From positions 372,001-436,000 of the forward strand of contig NZ_FOOA01000001.1 of NCBI RefSeq assembly GCF_900113065.1: 64,000 nucleotides of DNA. Direction: 5' to 3'. Positions 22,262-31,225 of this stretch are shown piece by piece. Source of the DNA: Aureimonas phyllosphaerae (GTDB lineage Bacteria > Pseudomonadota > Alphaproteobacteria > Rhizobiales > Rhizobiaceae). The notes under the pieces were generated by a model. It worked only from the letters and a program-made list of their open reading frames with translations, searched no databases and was not told the origin of the DNA. How positions within the stretch are numbered: position 1 is the stretch's first letter; every line of letters starts with the position of its first letter. The translations under genes and the position numbers were made by a program.

Positions 22262-23590
22262 TCAGAAACTCTGCCGGAGCCACGAACCGAAACGGCCGAC
22301 GCGCGTGCGCGGGTCGAGCGCGAAGTCGATCATCGACTGCTCGGGGACGTGCTCCATTGCCGCGACCTGCGGGTAGATCAGCAATCCGACCGCCGTCGCG
22401 AAGGCCGGGCTCTTGTTGGAGGCCGACAGACCCGCGACGCCGACCGGGCGGCCGAGGCGCACGTTCCGGTTCAGGAGCGTGCGACCGGCTTCCGAGAGGC
22501 CCGCAAGCTGCGAGGCGCCGCCGGTGAGCACCACGCGCTTGCCGATGACGTGGCCGAGGTTCGACGCCGCCAGACGGTCGCGGATCAACTCCAGCGTCTC
22601 CTCGACGCGCGGGCGGATGATGCGGGCGATCAGGGAGCGCGAGACCTGCACGGGCTGCTCGTGCGTCTCGTCGCCGAGCGGGGCGACCGACACCGTCTCG
22701 CCGTCGGCCATCAGGCTCGGCAGGGCATTGCCGTGCATGACCTTCAGCCGCTCGGCCTGCTCGGGCCGGATCGACAGGCCGCGCGCGAGGTCCATCGTGA
22801 TGTGGTGTCCACCGAGCGCCACGGCGTCGGCATAGGCGAAGTGGCCGTTCTGGAAGATCGAGATCGTGGTCGAGCCCGCGCCCATGTCGATGCAGGCGGA
22901 GCCCATCAGCGCCTCGTCGTCGACCAGCGTCGACAGGCCGCTCGCGTAAGGGGTCGCGACGAAGGCCTCGACCACGAGATGCGCGCGGTTGATCGCGGCT
23001 TCGAGGTTGCGCAGCGGTGTCTCCTCCGCCGACAGGATGTGCAGATCGGCACCGAGCTCCGTGCCCGTCATGCCGACCGGGTTCTCCAGGCTCCCCTCGC
23101 CGTCCAGCGACAGGTCGAACGGCACGCGGTGCAGAGCGACGCGCCCCTCGCGAAGCGGCAGGCGCGCGGCCTGGTTGAGAACACGCTTCAGGTCGAGATC
23201 GCCGACCTCGCCGCTCTCGACCTCGACGCGCGCGGCGCCGCGCAGGCTCTTCAGGCGACCCGCGCAGACCGACACAATCAGCGACTCGATGGTCAGCCCG
23301 GCCATGCGCTCGGCGGCGTCGACGCAGAAGCGGATCGACTTCTCCGCCGCCTCGAGATCCACCACCACGCCGGACTTCACGCCGCGCGAGCGCTGGTGGC
23401 CGATGCCGATGACCTCGACCACGTGCGTGCGGCCCGGCAAGACCTCGCTTTCCGGGCGCGGCTTCAGCTTCGCGATCAGGCAGGTGACCTTGGAGGAGCC
23501 GACGTCGAGCACCGAAATGGTGCGGACGCGCTTGTCCGAAGGCTTCTTGATCCGGGGTAGTTCGTCGGTCGTCTTGGAGAAGAAGCTCAT
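22262..23590 (-). CDS. ftsA: Cell division protein FtsA
   Basis: Actin-like membrane tether of the Z-ring, 442 residues. Visible motifs are the phosphate-1 region ISVLDVGSSKVTCLIA near the N-terminus, CIDMGAGSTTISIFQNG (phosphate-2) and VVLTGGASQLAGL (adenosine). The C-terminus ends in an amphipathic basic helix, GRFGSWLRQSF, the membrane-targeting sequence. The ATG at 23590 overlaps the ftsQ stop as ATGA, so translation is probably coupled; the longer frame to 23620 is not needed. Confidence 0.97.
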   Translation of the reverse strand: MSFFSKTTDELPRIKKPSDKRVRTISVLDVGSSKVTCLIAKLKPRPESEVLPGRTHVVEVIGIGHQRSRGVKSGVVVDLEAAEKSIRFCVDAAERMAGLTIESLIVSVCAGRLKSLRGAARVEVESGEVGDLDLKRVLNQAARLPLREGRVALHRVPFDLSLDGEGSLENPVGMTGTELGADLHILSAEETPLRNLEAAINRAHLVVEAFVATPYASGLSTLVDDEALMGSACIDMGAGSTTISIFQNGHFAYADAVALGGHHITMDLARGLSIRPEQAERLKVMHGNALPSLMADGETVSVAPLGDETHEQPVQVSRSLIARIIRPRVEETLELIRDRLAASNLGHVIGKRVVLTGGASQLAGLSEAGRTLLNRNVRLGRPVGVAGLSASNKSPAFATAVGLLIYPQVAAMEHVPEQSMIDFALDPRTRVGRFGSWLRQSF

Positions 23591-24486
23591 ACCGGCTTTT
23601 CCTTCTGAGCCTGCTTCCAAAGCTTGTCGCGCTCTTTGAGAACCTTGTCCCAGCGCTCCTTGGCGGCGGGGGTGAGCTTGACGACCATCCGGTCGGCAAG
23701 CCGCATGTCGACGGAGACGATGTCGCGGGCGAGCAGACCCTCGTTGCGGTCGACGCGCATCACGGTCGCGGCCGCCTCGATCGGGTCAAGTTCGGGCAGG
23801 CGGATCACGACGCCGTTGTCGAGGCGCAGATCCCAGCGCCGGTCGCCGACGCGCACATAGGCCCTGATTCGCTGGTCGAGCTCGGGGACAAGCGCCATCT
23901 TGTCGAGAATGTCGGCCGCTTCTCGCGCCGCGCCCGGACCCACCACGAACGGCAGGTCGGTGAATCGCGTCGTCGCATAGGGCACGATCTCGCGGCCGTC
24001 GTGGTCGACGATCCAGAGATCCTTGTCGCGCTGCCAGAGGGCGAAGGGCTTCTTCTCGACCAGCGCGATCTTCACGCGGTTCGGATATTCCTTCTCGATC
24101 GTCGCGCTTTCGATCCAGGGCATTGCCTCGATCGCCTCGCGCGCGGCGGTTACGTCAAGCGCCGGAAGCGTCTGCGCGCCGGCCATCCAGAGCGTCTGGA
24201 GGACGTCGATCTCGCTTGTCTCCGAGTAGCCCGTCACGTCCACCGTATCGATCGACAGGCCGAGCGGCTCGGCCACGGCATCGATGACGGCCGTCGTATG
24301 GCTGCCGAGGACCATGCCGTAGATCGCGGTCGAGCCGAGGAGGCCGGCGGCGATCGTGCGGAAGCGCGGCAGCGGCAGGTCGCGCGCGTTCTTGATCCAG
24401 ACCACGGTCTTGCGGCCGAGGCGTTGGAGGCGCAGCACGACGGGGCTGACGCGCTGGAACATCGGGGCGTCGTTCAGCGACCGCAT
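23587..24486 (-). CDS. ftsQ: Cell division protein FtsQ
   Basis: Bitopic divisome protein of 299 residues. A basic cytoplasmic tail of about 50 residues is followed by a membrane helix ([17 protein letters not shown]), then the POTRA domain ([46 protein letters not shown]) and the FtsQ beta domain. The C-terminal extension is Lys-rich. The ATG at 24486 overlaps the 3' end of ddl by 13 bases, and the stop overlaps ftsA (ATGA). The larger open frame to 25416 is the ddl shadow. Confidence 0.95.
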   Translation of the reverse strand: MRSLNDAPMFQRVSPVVLRLQRLGRKTVVWIKNARDLPLPRFRTIAAGLLGSTAIYGMVLGSHTTAVIDAVAEPLGLSIDTVDVTGYSETSEIDVLQTLWMAGAQTLPALDVTAAREAIEAMPWIESATIEKEYPNRVKIALVEKKPFALWQRDKDLWIVDHDGREIVPYATTRFTDLPFVVGPGAAREAADILDKMALVPELDQRIRAYVRVGDRRWDLRLDNGVVIRLPELDPIEAAATVMRVDRNEGLLARDIVSVDMRLADRMVVKLTPAAKERWDKVLKERDKLWKQAQKEKPV

Positions 24487-25397
24487 GAGGCGTCCCTCAC
24501 CATCCACGAGAGCAGCTCGCCGAACGAGTGGCCGGCGACCTTCGCGATGTCGGGCACCAGCGAGGTCGGCGTCATGCCGGGCTGGGTGTTGACCTCGAGC
24601 CAGACCAGTTCGCCCTTCTCGCCGAAGCGGTCGTCGTAGCGGAAGTCGGAGCGCGACACGCCGCGGCACCCGACGGCGCGGTGGGCAGCGAGCGCCGCCT
24701 CCTGCACGCGCTTGGCGATGGCGGGCGGGATCTGTGCCGGGATCACATGCTGCGAGCCGCCGGGCAGATACTTCGAGTCGTAGTCGTAGAAGGCATGGCC
24801 CTCGGTCGTGATCTCGCAGACCGGTAGCGCCACGTCGCCCATGACGGCGCAGGTGAGCTCGCGGCCCGGCACGAAGCGTTCGACCATGACCTCCTCGCCG
24901 AAGGTCCAATCGGCGCCGTGCAACTGCTGAGGCGGATGCTCCTGGTCGGCGCGCACGATGAGGACGCCGAAGGACGAGCCCTCCGCGATCGGCTTCACCA
25001 CGTAGGGCGGCGCCATGACGTGGGACTTCGCGACCGCACGGCGGTCGAGGATCTTGTGATCGGCCACGGGGACGCCGGCCGCCTTGGCGATCGTCTTGGC
25101 CTTCACCTTGTTCATGGCAAGCGCCGAGGCGAGGACGCCCGAATGCGTGTAGGGGATCTGCAGGAACTCGAGGATGCCCTGGATCGTCCCGTCCTCGCCG
25201 AAGGGGCCGTGCAGCGCATTGAAGGCGACGTCGGGCGCGAGGTCTTTCAGCACCGCGGCCACGTCGCGGCCGACATCGACGCGCGTGACGCGGAAGCCCT
25301 CGGCTTCCAGCGCGTCGGCACAGGCCTTGCCCGACGACAGGCTCACCGGCCTTTCGGACGAGAAGCCACCGAACAGCACTGCGACATGCGAGGTCAT
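24474..25397 (-). CDS. ddl: D-alanine--D-alanine ligase
   Basis: ATP-grasp ligase of 307 residues making D-Ala-D-Ala for the peptidoglycan stem peptide. Motifs are [39 protein letters not shown], the ATP-binding [21 protein letters not shown] and the metal-binding [20 protein letters not shown] 25397 (MTSHVAV) fits the family; ATG 25412 is possible. It is the first gene of the ddl-ftsQ-ftsA-ftsZ block, with a CtrA-type site 54-69 bp upstream. In related genomes murB normally precedes it directly; here four unrelated genes intervene. Confidence 0.96.
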   Translation of the reverse strand: MTSHVAVLFGGFSSERPVSLSSGKACADALEAEGFRVTRVDVGRDVAAVLKDLAPDVAFNALHGPFGEDGTIQGILEFLQIPYTHSGVLASALAMNKVKAKTIAKAAGVPVADHKILDRRAVAKSHVMAPPYVVKPIAEGSSFGVLIVRADQEHPPQQLHGADWTFGEEVMVERFVPGRELTCAVMGDVALPVCEITTEGHAFYDYDSKYLPGGSQHVIPAQIPPAIAKRVQEAALAAHRAVGCRGVSRSDFRYDDRFGEKGELVWLEVNTQPGMTPTSLVPDIAKVAGHSFGELLSWMVRDASCGR

Positions 25398-25450
25398 CGA
25401 CCGGGATTCCATGCATTGAAGGTCAGGAACCATTCATCGCCTGCAGATGG

Positions 25451-25466
25451 TTAAGCGGTGGTTAAC
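25451..25466. promoter_or_regulatory. CtrA box upstream of ddl-ftsQAZ
   Basis: TTAA (25451-25454), GCGGTGG, TTAAC (25462-25466): an exact match to the full TTAA-N7-TTAAC CtrA consensus. It lies in the 274-bp divergent gap between ddl (minus) and the PruR-like gene (plus), 54 bp from the ddl start. CtrA control of ftsQA/ftsZ is established in Caulobacter; here it is inferred from the motif. The rest of the gap contains another GTTAAG half-site near 25512 and no gene. Confidence 0.65.
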
Positions 25467-25671
25467 CGAGTGCGGCGGAAGCAAGAAAATCGTAAGGCCG
25501 TTTGGAGAGGGGTCGTTAAGGGTTGCGCCCGCCATCGGACGGTCGGAAGCGGCGACAGATGCCGCAGCGATATCTTCTATGTTGCGGCGCGAAACATTCC
25601 TGTCGAAAACTCACATCTTCTTCAGAACCCGGCGATAACGTGCGGCCATCCCCCAAGGGAAAGGCCGAATC

Positions 25672-26172
25672 GTGAACCGCAGAACTCTTCTGACTGGGAT
25701 GGGCGCGCTTGCGCTCGCAATGCGGATCGTTCCCGCCTCGGCCGCCGAGCCGATCCTCACGCTTCGTGGCGCGTTCGCCCGTGCGGGGGCCGACGGGACC
25801 AAGAGTTTCAGCCTTGCGGATCTCGACGCCCTGCCACAGACGACGTTCCGCACCACGACGCCGTGGCACAGCGGCCCGGTCGAATTCTCCGGCGTCTCCG
25901 TCGCCGACTTCCTCGCGGCGATGGGCGTGCCGCCGACCGAGGGCTCGATGCAGTTGGTCGCCCTCAACGACTACGTGGTCGACACGAAGGCGATTGATCT
26001 CACCTCGGGCGAGGCCCTTCTAGCCACCCGTATGAACGGCCAGCCCATGGCCGTGACGGACAAGGGCCCGGTCTTCGTCGTCTTCCCCTTCGACAGCCGG
26101 ACGGAACTCCAGCACCAGTCCTACTACAGCCGCGCCGTCTGGCAGCTCGCCGAGATCGACCTCGCCCCATGA
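25672..26172 (+). CDS. pruR: PruR-like periplasmic pterin-binding (SUOX-fold) protein
   Basis: Exported protein of 166 residues: Arg-rich start, signal helix (LLTGMGALALAMRIVPASAA), then a short molybdopterin-binding (sulfite-oxidase fold) domain with FSLADLDALPQTTF, FSGVSVADFLAAMG, LVALNDYVVD and GPVFVVFPFD. It has no cysteine at all, so it cannot carry the Mo-coordinating Cys of a sulfite oxidase. Its stop overlaps the ATG of a GGDEF-EAL gene (ATGA). This pairing matches Agrobacterium PruR, which binds pterins and acts on DcpA's periplasmic domain. Annotation as a molybdenum oxidoreductase would mislead. The start is GTG 25672. Confidence 0.75.
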   Translation: MNRRTLLTGMGALALAMRIVPASAAEPILTLRGAFARAGADGTKSFSLADLDALPQTTFRTTTPWHSGPVEFSGVSVADFLAAMGVPPTEGSMQLVALNDYVVDTKAIDLTSGEALLATRMNGQPMAVTDKGPVFVVFPFDSRTELQHQSYYSRAVWQLAEIDLAP

Positions 26173-28079
26173 GCGCAGCCGGCGGCCCGCGGCCCTTCAC
26201 GTTGAGCGTCCGCAAGGTCAGCTATGGCCTGACCTGCGTCACGGCGGTGCTGGCGCTTCTGGTCGTCGTGTCGTCGATCCTCGTGGTGCGCTATCAGCGC
26301 CAGATCAGCGAAGCGTCGCAGTACAACGTCACGTTCGACTACTCGCAGACCGCCGCCGAAATCCTGCGCCTCCAGGTCGCCCTCAAGGATGTGATCGGCG
26401 GCGCCGACCCGGCGCAGATCAAGCTGCGGCACGACATCCTCGTGAACCGGCTCGGGATCATCCGCGACAACGCCTTCGCGACGCGCCACCAGCTCACCGA
26501 GACAGGCGACCGCCTCGCCGAGGCGCTGCGGCAGCTCGAGCCGCTCCTCGCCGACCCGTCTGATACCGCCAATCTCCAAACGGCCTACGACCTCCTCGGA
26601 CCTCTCACCACGCCCATTCTGCGGCTCGCCTCGCGCGCCCACGGTGAAGCTGGCGACATCGTCCTCGGCAACCAGACGACGCTGCGCCAGATCATGGCGA
26701 TCGTCACCGCCGTCACGATCGTCCTCGTCCTCGTCGGCATGGTGCTCGTCGGCTTCGTCCTCCACCAGAACCGCCGGCTCGACAGCATCTCGCGGACCGA
26801 CGGACTGACGGGCCTCGCCAACCGCCTCGGCTTCGACGCCGACCTGCGCAAGGTCGACGGCAAGCCGGCTGCCGTCGTCCTTGTCGACGTCGATCATTTC
26901 AAGACCATCAACGACACGCTCGGCCACAGCGTCGGCGACGGCGTGATCGTCGAGCTCGCGTCGCGGCTGCGCACCGCCGGGGCCGACGCGGACACGATCG
27001 CCCGGATCGGCGGCGACGAGTTCGCCATCGTCTTCTCGGGCGAGGCGGCCGAGGCGCGAAGCCTGTCCTGCGCCGACGCGGTGCTCCGCAGCATGGATGA
27101 GCCCTGCCGCGTCGCCGGCACGGAGGTGCAGGCCAATGTGACGATCGGCATCGGTGCGCAGGAGGCGAGCCAAGGCGCCGTGCTCCTGAACGACGCCGAC
27201 ATCGCGCTCTACGCCGCCAAGGGCGAAGGCCGTGGTCGCTATCTGCGTTTCCGGCCCGAGATGAAGCAGGCGTTCCTGCGCGAGCAGGCGATCGAGGACG
27301 CGCTGCGCCGCGCGGCCGCAGCCGGCGACTTCTCGCTCGTCTACCAGCCGATCGTCGACCTGTCCGACGACCGAACCGTCGGCTTCGAGGCGCTCCTGCG
27401 CTGGCAGCATCCCGAACTCGGGTCGATCTCGCCGACGGAGTTCATTCCAATCGCTGAGCGAAGCGGCCAGATCGAGGCGATCGGGCGCTGGGTGATCGAG
27501 GAGGCGTGCCGCGAGGCGAGCCGCTGGCCGTCCCACCTCTATGTCGCCGTCAACGTGTCCGCGCGGCAGCTTCTCGACCAGAGCTTCATCGCCCAGTCCT
27601 GGGCGGCTCTCGCGCAGAACGGCCTCGATCCCAGCCGGCTGGAGATCGAGATCACCGAGAGCACCCTGATCGTCGACGACGCGACCGTGCTCGACCTCGT
27701 ACACCAGTTGCGGGCGCTCGGCTGCCGGGTCTCGCTCGACGACTTCGGGACCGGCTACGCATCCCTCAGCTACCTTCAGCGCTTCCCCTTCGACAAGATC
27801 AAGATCGACCAGTCCTTCCTCCGCGGCGACGGGGTCGCAGCCGGCGGTCATGCGATCATCGCCACGATCTGTTCGCTCGCGGAAGTGCTCGATCTGCGGA
27901 TCGTCACCGAAGGCATTGAGACCGCGGACGAACTTGCCGCGGTTCGCCGCGCGGGCAGCCACTTCGGGCAGGGCTACCACTTCGATCGGCCGCTGCGCCC
28001 CGAGGACGTCCTGAAGCGCATCGCCCGCGACGACCACGATCGTCCGTTCCCCCACGCCGCCAACGCCACGGCCGCCTGA
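26169..28079 (+). CDS. dcpA: Dual GGDEF-EAL c-di-GMP enzyme, DcpA-like
   Basis: Inner-membrane protein of 636 residues. Two helices (about 18-38 and 176-198) enclose a periplasmic domain of some 135 residues, the likely contact for the PruR-like partner. The cytoplasmic GGDEF domain has an intact GGDEF at 281-285. The EAL domain has EALLR at 407-411 and DDFGTGYASLSYL, with metal and catalytic acids present. Both synthesis and breakdown of c-di-GMP are therefore possible. The inhibitory I-site is AxxD (272-275) rather than RxxD, so product inhibition is probably lost. In Agrobacterium, DcpA switches direction under pterin control and governs attachment and biofilm. Confidence 0.8.
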   Translation: MSAAGGPRPFTLSVRKVSYGLTCVTAVLALLVVVSSILVVRYQRQISEASQYNVTFDYSQTAAEILRLQVALKDVIGGADPAQIKLRHDILVNRLGIIRDNAFATRHQLTETGDRLAEALRQLEPLLADPSDTANLQTAYDLLGPLTTPILRLASRAHGEAGDIVLGNQTTLRQIMAIVTAVTIVLVLVGMVLVGFVLHQNRRLDSISRTDGLTGLANRLGFDADLRKVDGKPAAVVLVDVDHFKTINDTLGHSVGDGVIVELASRLRTAGADADTIARIGGDEFAIVFSGEAAEARSLSCADAVLRSMDEPCRVAGTEVQANVTIGIGAQEASQGAVLLNDADIALYAAKGEGRGRYLRFRPEMKQAFLREQAIEDALRRAAAAGDFSLVYQPIVDLSDDRTVGFEALLRWQHPELGSISPTEFIPIAERSGQIEAIGRWVIEEACREASRWPSHLYVAVNVSARQLLDQSFIAQSWAALAQNGLDPSRLEIEITESTLIVDDATVLDLVHQLRALGCRVSLDDFGTGYASLSYLQRFPFDKIKIDQSFLRGDGVAAGGHAIIATICSLAEVLDLRIVTEGIETADELAAVRRAGSHFGQGYHFDRPLRPEDVLKRIARDDHDRPFPHAANATAA

Positions 28080-28089
28080 ACGCCCGGCG

Positions 28090-28998
28090 TCAGTCCACCC
28101 ATTTCGGGTCGGCCGTGAAGGCCACCGTCAGCCAGCGATCGCGCGGATCGCCGCCGATCGCGTGCGCGATCTCCTCGCGCACGCGGTCGAAGTCGGCGAG
28201 CGACTGGCGGGAGTGGTCGTGCGGCACCACGAAATGGAACTCCAGCGTGCGCGATCGCCCGACCTTGGCGACATAGGTGCGCACCTCGCGGAAGCCGTGA
28301 CGCGCGACGATATCGGCGGCGACAGCACGAGCCTTGGCATCGAGCTCCGGCGGGGCCACGAGGAAGATGTCCTTCAGGGCATCGAACACGGTGCGCAGCG
28401 GCACCGGGATGAGGCATAGCGTCAGGATCGCAAGGACGGCAGGATCGACATACGGGGTCCAGCCCTCGTAGACGCTGCCCTGCAGAAGCGCCGCGATCAC
28501 GAAGGCGACGAGGAGCGCCGCGGTGATCAGTCCCGCCATCGCCCAGCCCTTCACGTCGAGCGCCAGAAGCTCGGACCGGATCTCGCGGTTCTGCCGACGC
28601 CCGATCAGGAACATCGCGAGGCAGATCGCCACGATCACGGCGGCATAGGCGATCGCCCAGCCGAACTCGAGCGGCCGCCCGCCGGACATCAGCGTGCCGA
28701 CGGCGTTGACGAACGCATAGAGCGACAGGAGCGACAGGAGCCCGCCGTTGAACAGAAGGACGATCGGCTCGAGATGCCAGAAGCCGAGCTGGAACCGACC
28801 GCTCGTCTGCCGGGCGATGAGGCGCGAAACGAGGAGCGCCATGCACGTCATCGACGCGTCGACCACCGAAAACATGCCGTCGAAGGCGATCGACAGCGAA
28901 CCGGACAGGATGCCGAACACGACGCCCGACGCCCCGACCACGAGGGTTGCGGCGATCGATCGCTTCAGGGCGGCTTGTTCTCGCGTCGCGGCTGTCAT
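28090..28998 (-). CDS. Cation diffusion facilitator family transporter, divergent
   Basis: Protein of 302 residues with six predicted membrane helices and a C-terminal ferredoxin-like domain (LEFHFVVPHDHSRQSLADFDRVREEI), the CDF architecture. In helix 2 the usual DxxxD site reads DGMFS (followed by VVD), and in helix 5 the HxxxD site reads LLALD, with Leu in place of the first ligand. The metal site is therefore not that of zinc exporters such as FieF, and the substrate is uncertain. ATG 28998 has AAGAG five bases upstream. It converges on the DcpA-like gene with 10 bp between stops and is divergent from the metallophosphoesterase. Confidence 0.75.
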   Translation of the reverse strand: MTAATREQAALKRSIAATLVVGASGVVFGILSGSLSIAFDGMFSVVDASMTCMALLVSRLIARQTSGRFQLGFWHLEPIVLLFNGGLLSLLSLYAFVNAVGTLMSGGRPLEFGWAIAYAAVIVAICLAMFLIGRRQNREIRSELLALDVKGWAMAGLITAALLVAFVIAALLQGSVYEGWTPYVDPAVLAILTLCLIPVPLRTVFDALKDIFLVAPPELDAKARAVAADIVARHGFREVRTYVAKVGRSRTLEFHFVVPHDHSRQSLADFDRVREEIAHAIGGDPRDRWLTVAFTADPKWVD

Positions 28999-29152
28999 CG
29001 TCACTCTTGAATCACGGATCGGCGGATCACCGCTTCCCTATCGCTTGGACGTCCCCAACAACAGGTCGCGATGCTGTACCGCCGGAACCTAACGCAGCGT
29101 CAGCTGTTCGGCAGCCGAGCGCGATCACGCGTTGGTGAAACGGGAAACGGCA

Positions 29153-30268
29153 ATGATCACCTGGCTTCAGTTCGGCGACCTGCATGTCTGCGAGCAGGAC
29201 GGCTGGGCAAGCCTCGACTTGTTCCGTCAGCTCGTGGCATCCGCCCGCGACAATCTCGCCGGACAGGTCGATCTGGCGGTGCTGCCCGGCGACAACGCCA
29301 ATCACGCCACGGAGGAGCAGTTCGAGCGGATCGCCGAGGCCGTCGCGCCGCTCGGCATCCCGCTGCAGGCGATCCCCGGCGACCACGATTTCGAGGCCGG
29401 CAACCTCGACGGCTTCTATCGCCATCTCGCGCGCCAGCCCCTGCCCTATGCGGTCACGGTCGGCGAGACGCGCATTCTCTTCCTCGACATCGTCTCGGCC
29501 GGGAGCGGCGGCCCGGACTTCCGCCTCGGCTCGAAGCAGACCCTCTGGCTGCGCCGTGAGCTCGACGCCGCCGATGCGGCCGGGCACGCCGCCGTCGTCT
29601 TCATGCACGCCTATCCCGGCGACCTGCACGCCGGCACCGAGGAGATCGCCTCGCTCCTCGCATCCGGGAACGTGCGCTTCGTCGGCACCGGCCACACGCA
29701 CTACAACGAACTCCTCAACGACGGGCGCGTCGTCTACGCTGCGACGCGGTCCACCGGCGAGATCGAGGAGGCCGGCGGTCCCGGCTTCTCGATCGGGGCG
29801 CTGGATGGCGACGCGGTCAGCTGGCGCTTCAAGCCGCTCGACGCACCCTGGCCCTTCGTGCTGGTCACCTCGCCCTCCGATCTTCGGCTGATGACGGATC
29901 CGCAGTCCCGCGACCAGGTGCCGGAGGGCGAGTTTGCGATCCGCGCCCGCGTCTTCGGCGCCGACATCGCGTCCGTGTCGGCGCGCCTCGGCGATCGGGA
30001 GATCACGCTGCGGCGCGAGGGCGCCGCTTGGATCGCGCCGTCAGGCCCGGTCGAGCCGGGGCTGCACCGCCTCAGCGTCACCGCGCGATCTTCGAGCGGC
30101 ACCGAAGACACCGATCACGCCGAGATCCTGGTCCGCCCGCCGCGCGAGCGACCGCGTCGGGGCGATGCCTTCGCGCTCGGCCGCGACATTCATTCGGTCG
30201 GCCCCTGGCCGGGCCGCGGCATTCCCGGCGGCCAGCTCGGGCCCAACAAGAACGGGCTGAAATGGTAG
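29153..30268 (+). CDS. Metallophosphoesterase, calcineurin-like
   Basis: Protein of about 371 residues. Residues 1-230 form the phosphoesterase core with the metal motifs GDLH, PGDNANH, IPGDHDFE, FMHAYPGD and GTGHTHYNE in order. Residues ~245-345 look like a beta-sandwich (Ig-like) domain (FAIRARVFGADIASVSARLGD), and the tail is Gly/Pro-rich. Similar proteins include cAMP phosphodiesterase CpdA/Icc, but the substrate is not predictable. No signal peptide is seen. ATG 29153 (MITWLQFGDLH) fits the family; a TTG/GTG slightly upstream is possible. It lies inside the dcw region, on the opposite strand, with 9 bp to the murB stop. Confidence 0.85.
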   Translation: MITWLQFGDLHVCEQDGWASLDLFRQLVASARDNLAGQVDLAVLPGDNANHATEEQFERIAEAVAPLGIPLQAIPGDHDFEAGNLDGFYRHLARQPLPYAVTVGETRILFLDIVSAGSGGPDFRLGSKQTLWLRRELDAADAAGHAAVVFMHAYPGDLHAGTEEIASLLASGNVRFVGTGHTHYNELLNDGRVVYAATRSTGEIEEAGGPGFSIGALDGDAVSWRFKPLDAPWPFVLVTSPSDLRLMTDPQSRDQVPEGEFAIRARVFGADIASVSARLGDREITLRREGAAWIAPSGPVEPGLHRLSVTARSSSGTEDTDHAEILVRPPRERPRRGDAFALGRDIHSVGPWPGRGIPGGQLGPNKNGLKW

Positions 30269-30277
30269 GCTCGGCCT

Positions 30278-31225
30278 CTACGGGCTGAAGGGCCGGACTT
30301 CGGCGCCTTCGGCAAACCGGCCGAGGCGCTTGATCTCCCATTCGAGGAGAATGCCGCTTGTGGCGTAGACGCGCTCGCGCACCGTCTCGCCGAGAAGCTC
30401 CAGATCGTGCCCCGTGGCTTCGCCGACATTCAGCATGAAGTTGCAGTGGAGCGCCGACATCTCGGCGCCGCCGATGCGAAGGCCGCGACAGCCCGCGCGG
30501 TCGACCTCCTTCCAGGCCGAGGTGCCCGGCGGGTTCTTGAAGGTCGACCCACCGGTCTTCTCGCGCACCGGCTGCACGGTCTCGCGATGATGCTGCACCT
30601 CGTCCATCGCGCGGCGGATTTCGTCCCGGGGGCTCTCCGGCCCCTCGAAGATCGCTGACACGAAGATGAGGTCCTCGGGCGCGTCGGCATGGCGATAGGA
30701 GAAGCCCATCTCGGACTTCGTCAGCACATGCACCCGGCCCTGCCGGTCGAGCGCGCGCGCCTCCACGAGCCGGTCGGCCGTCTCGACCCCGTTGGCGCCG
30801 CCGTTCATGCGGATCGCGCCACCGACGGAGCCTGGAATGCCGTGCAGGAAGTGGAAGCCGCCGAGCCCCGCTTCGAGCGCCACGGCCGCCACGCGCTTGT
30901 CGCTCGCCGCCGCGCCCGCCCGGATGCGTCCCTCGCCGATCGCCTCGACCTCGCCGAAGCCCTTGGCCGGCAGGCGCAGCACGACGCCGCCGATACCGCC
31001 GTCACGGATCAGGAGGTTGGAGCCGATGCCGACGACGGTCAGCGGCACCACGGCCGGCAGCGCCGCGAGGAACGCCGCGAGATCCGCCTCGTCGGCGGGC
31101 TGGAACATCAGGTCCGCCGGTCCGCCGGTGCGGAACCAGGTGATCTTGGAGAGGTCCGCACCGGCCTGCAGCTTGCCGCGCAGGCCGAGGGCGGGATCGG
31201 ACAGCGCAGCGAGAAGCTCGCTCAA
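30278..31225 (-). CDS. murB: UDP-N-acetylenolpyruvoylglucosamine reductase
   Basis: FAD enzyme of 315 residues that forms UDP-MurNAc. Visible motifs are [55 protein letters not shown] and the C-terminal [10 protein letters not shown] (catalytic Ser) with [10 protein letters not shown]. It starts at TTG 31225, which overlaps the murC stop as TTGA, a rare start justified by the coupling and by GGGGGG just upstream. It is the last gene of the mraZ-to-murB block. Confidence 0.95.
   Translation of the reverse strand: MSELLAALSDPALGLRGKLQAGADLSKITWFRTGGPADLMFQPADEADLAAFLAALPAVVPLTVVGIGSNLLIRDGGIGGVVLRLPAKGFGEVEAIGEGRIRAGAAASDKRVAAVALEAGLGGFHFLHGIPGSVGGAIRMNGGANGVETADRLVEARALDRQGRVHVLTKSEMGFSYRHADAPEDLIFVSAIFEGPESPRDEIRRAMDEVQHHRETVQPVREKTGGSTFKNPPGTSAWKEVDRAGCRGLRIGGAEMSALHCNFMLNVGEATGHDLELLGETVRERVYATSGILLEWEIKRLGRFAEGAEVRPFSP

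Noticed and set aside
23587-25416. A 609-codon frame spanning ftsQ and ddl
   Set aside because: Only the last 299 codons are FtsQ; the upstream part overlies ddl out of frame and is Arg-rich nonsense.
25672-26172. Annotation as a molybdopterin-dependent sulfite oxidase
   Set aside because: No cysteine is present to coordinate molybdenum, the domain is short, and the overlapping GGDEF-EAL gene points to a PruR-type sensor.
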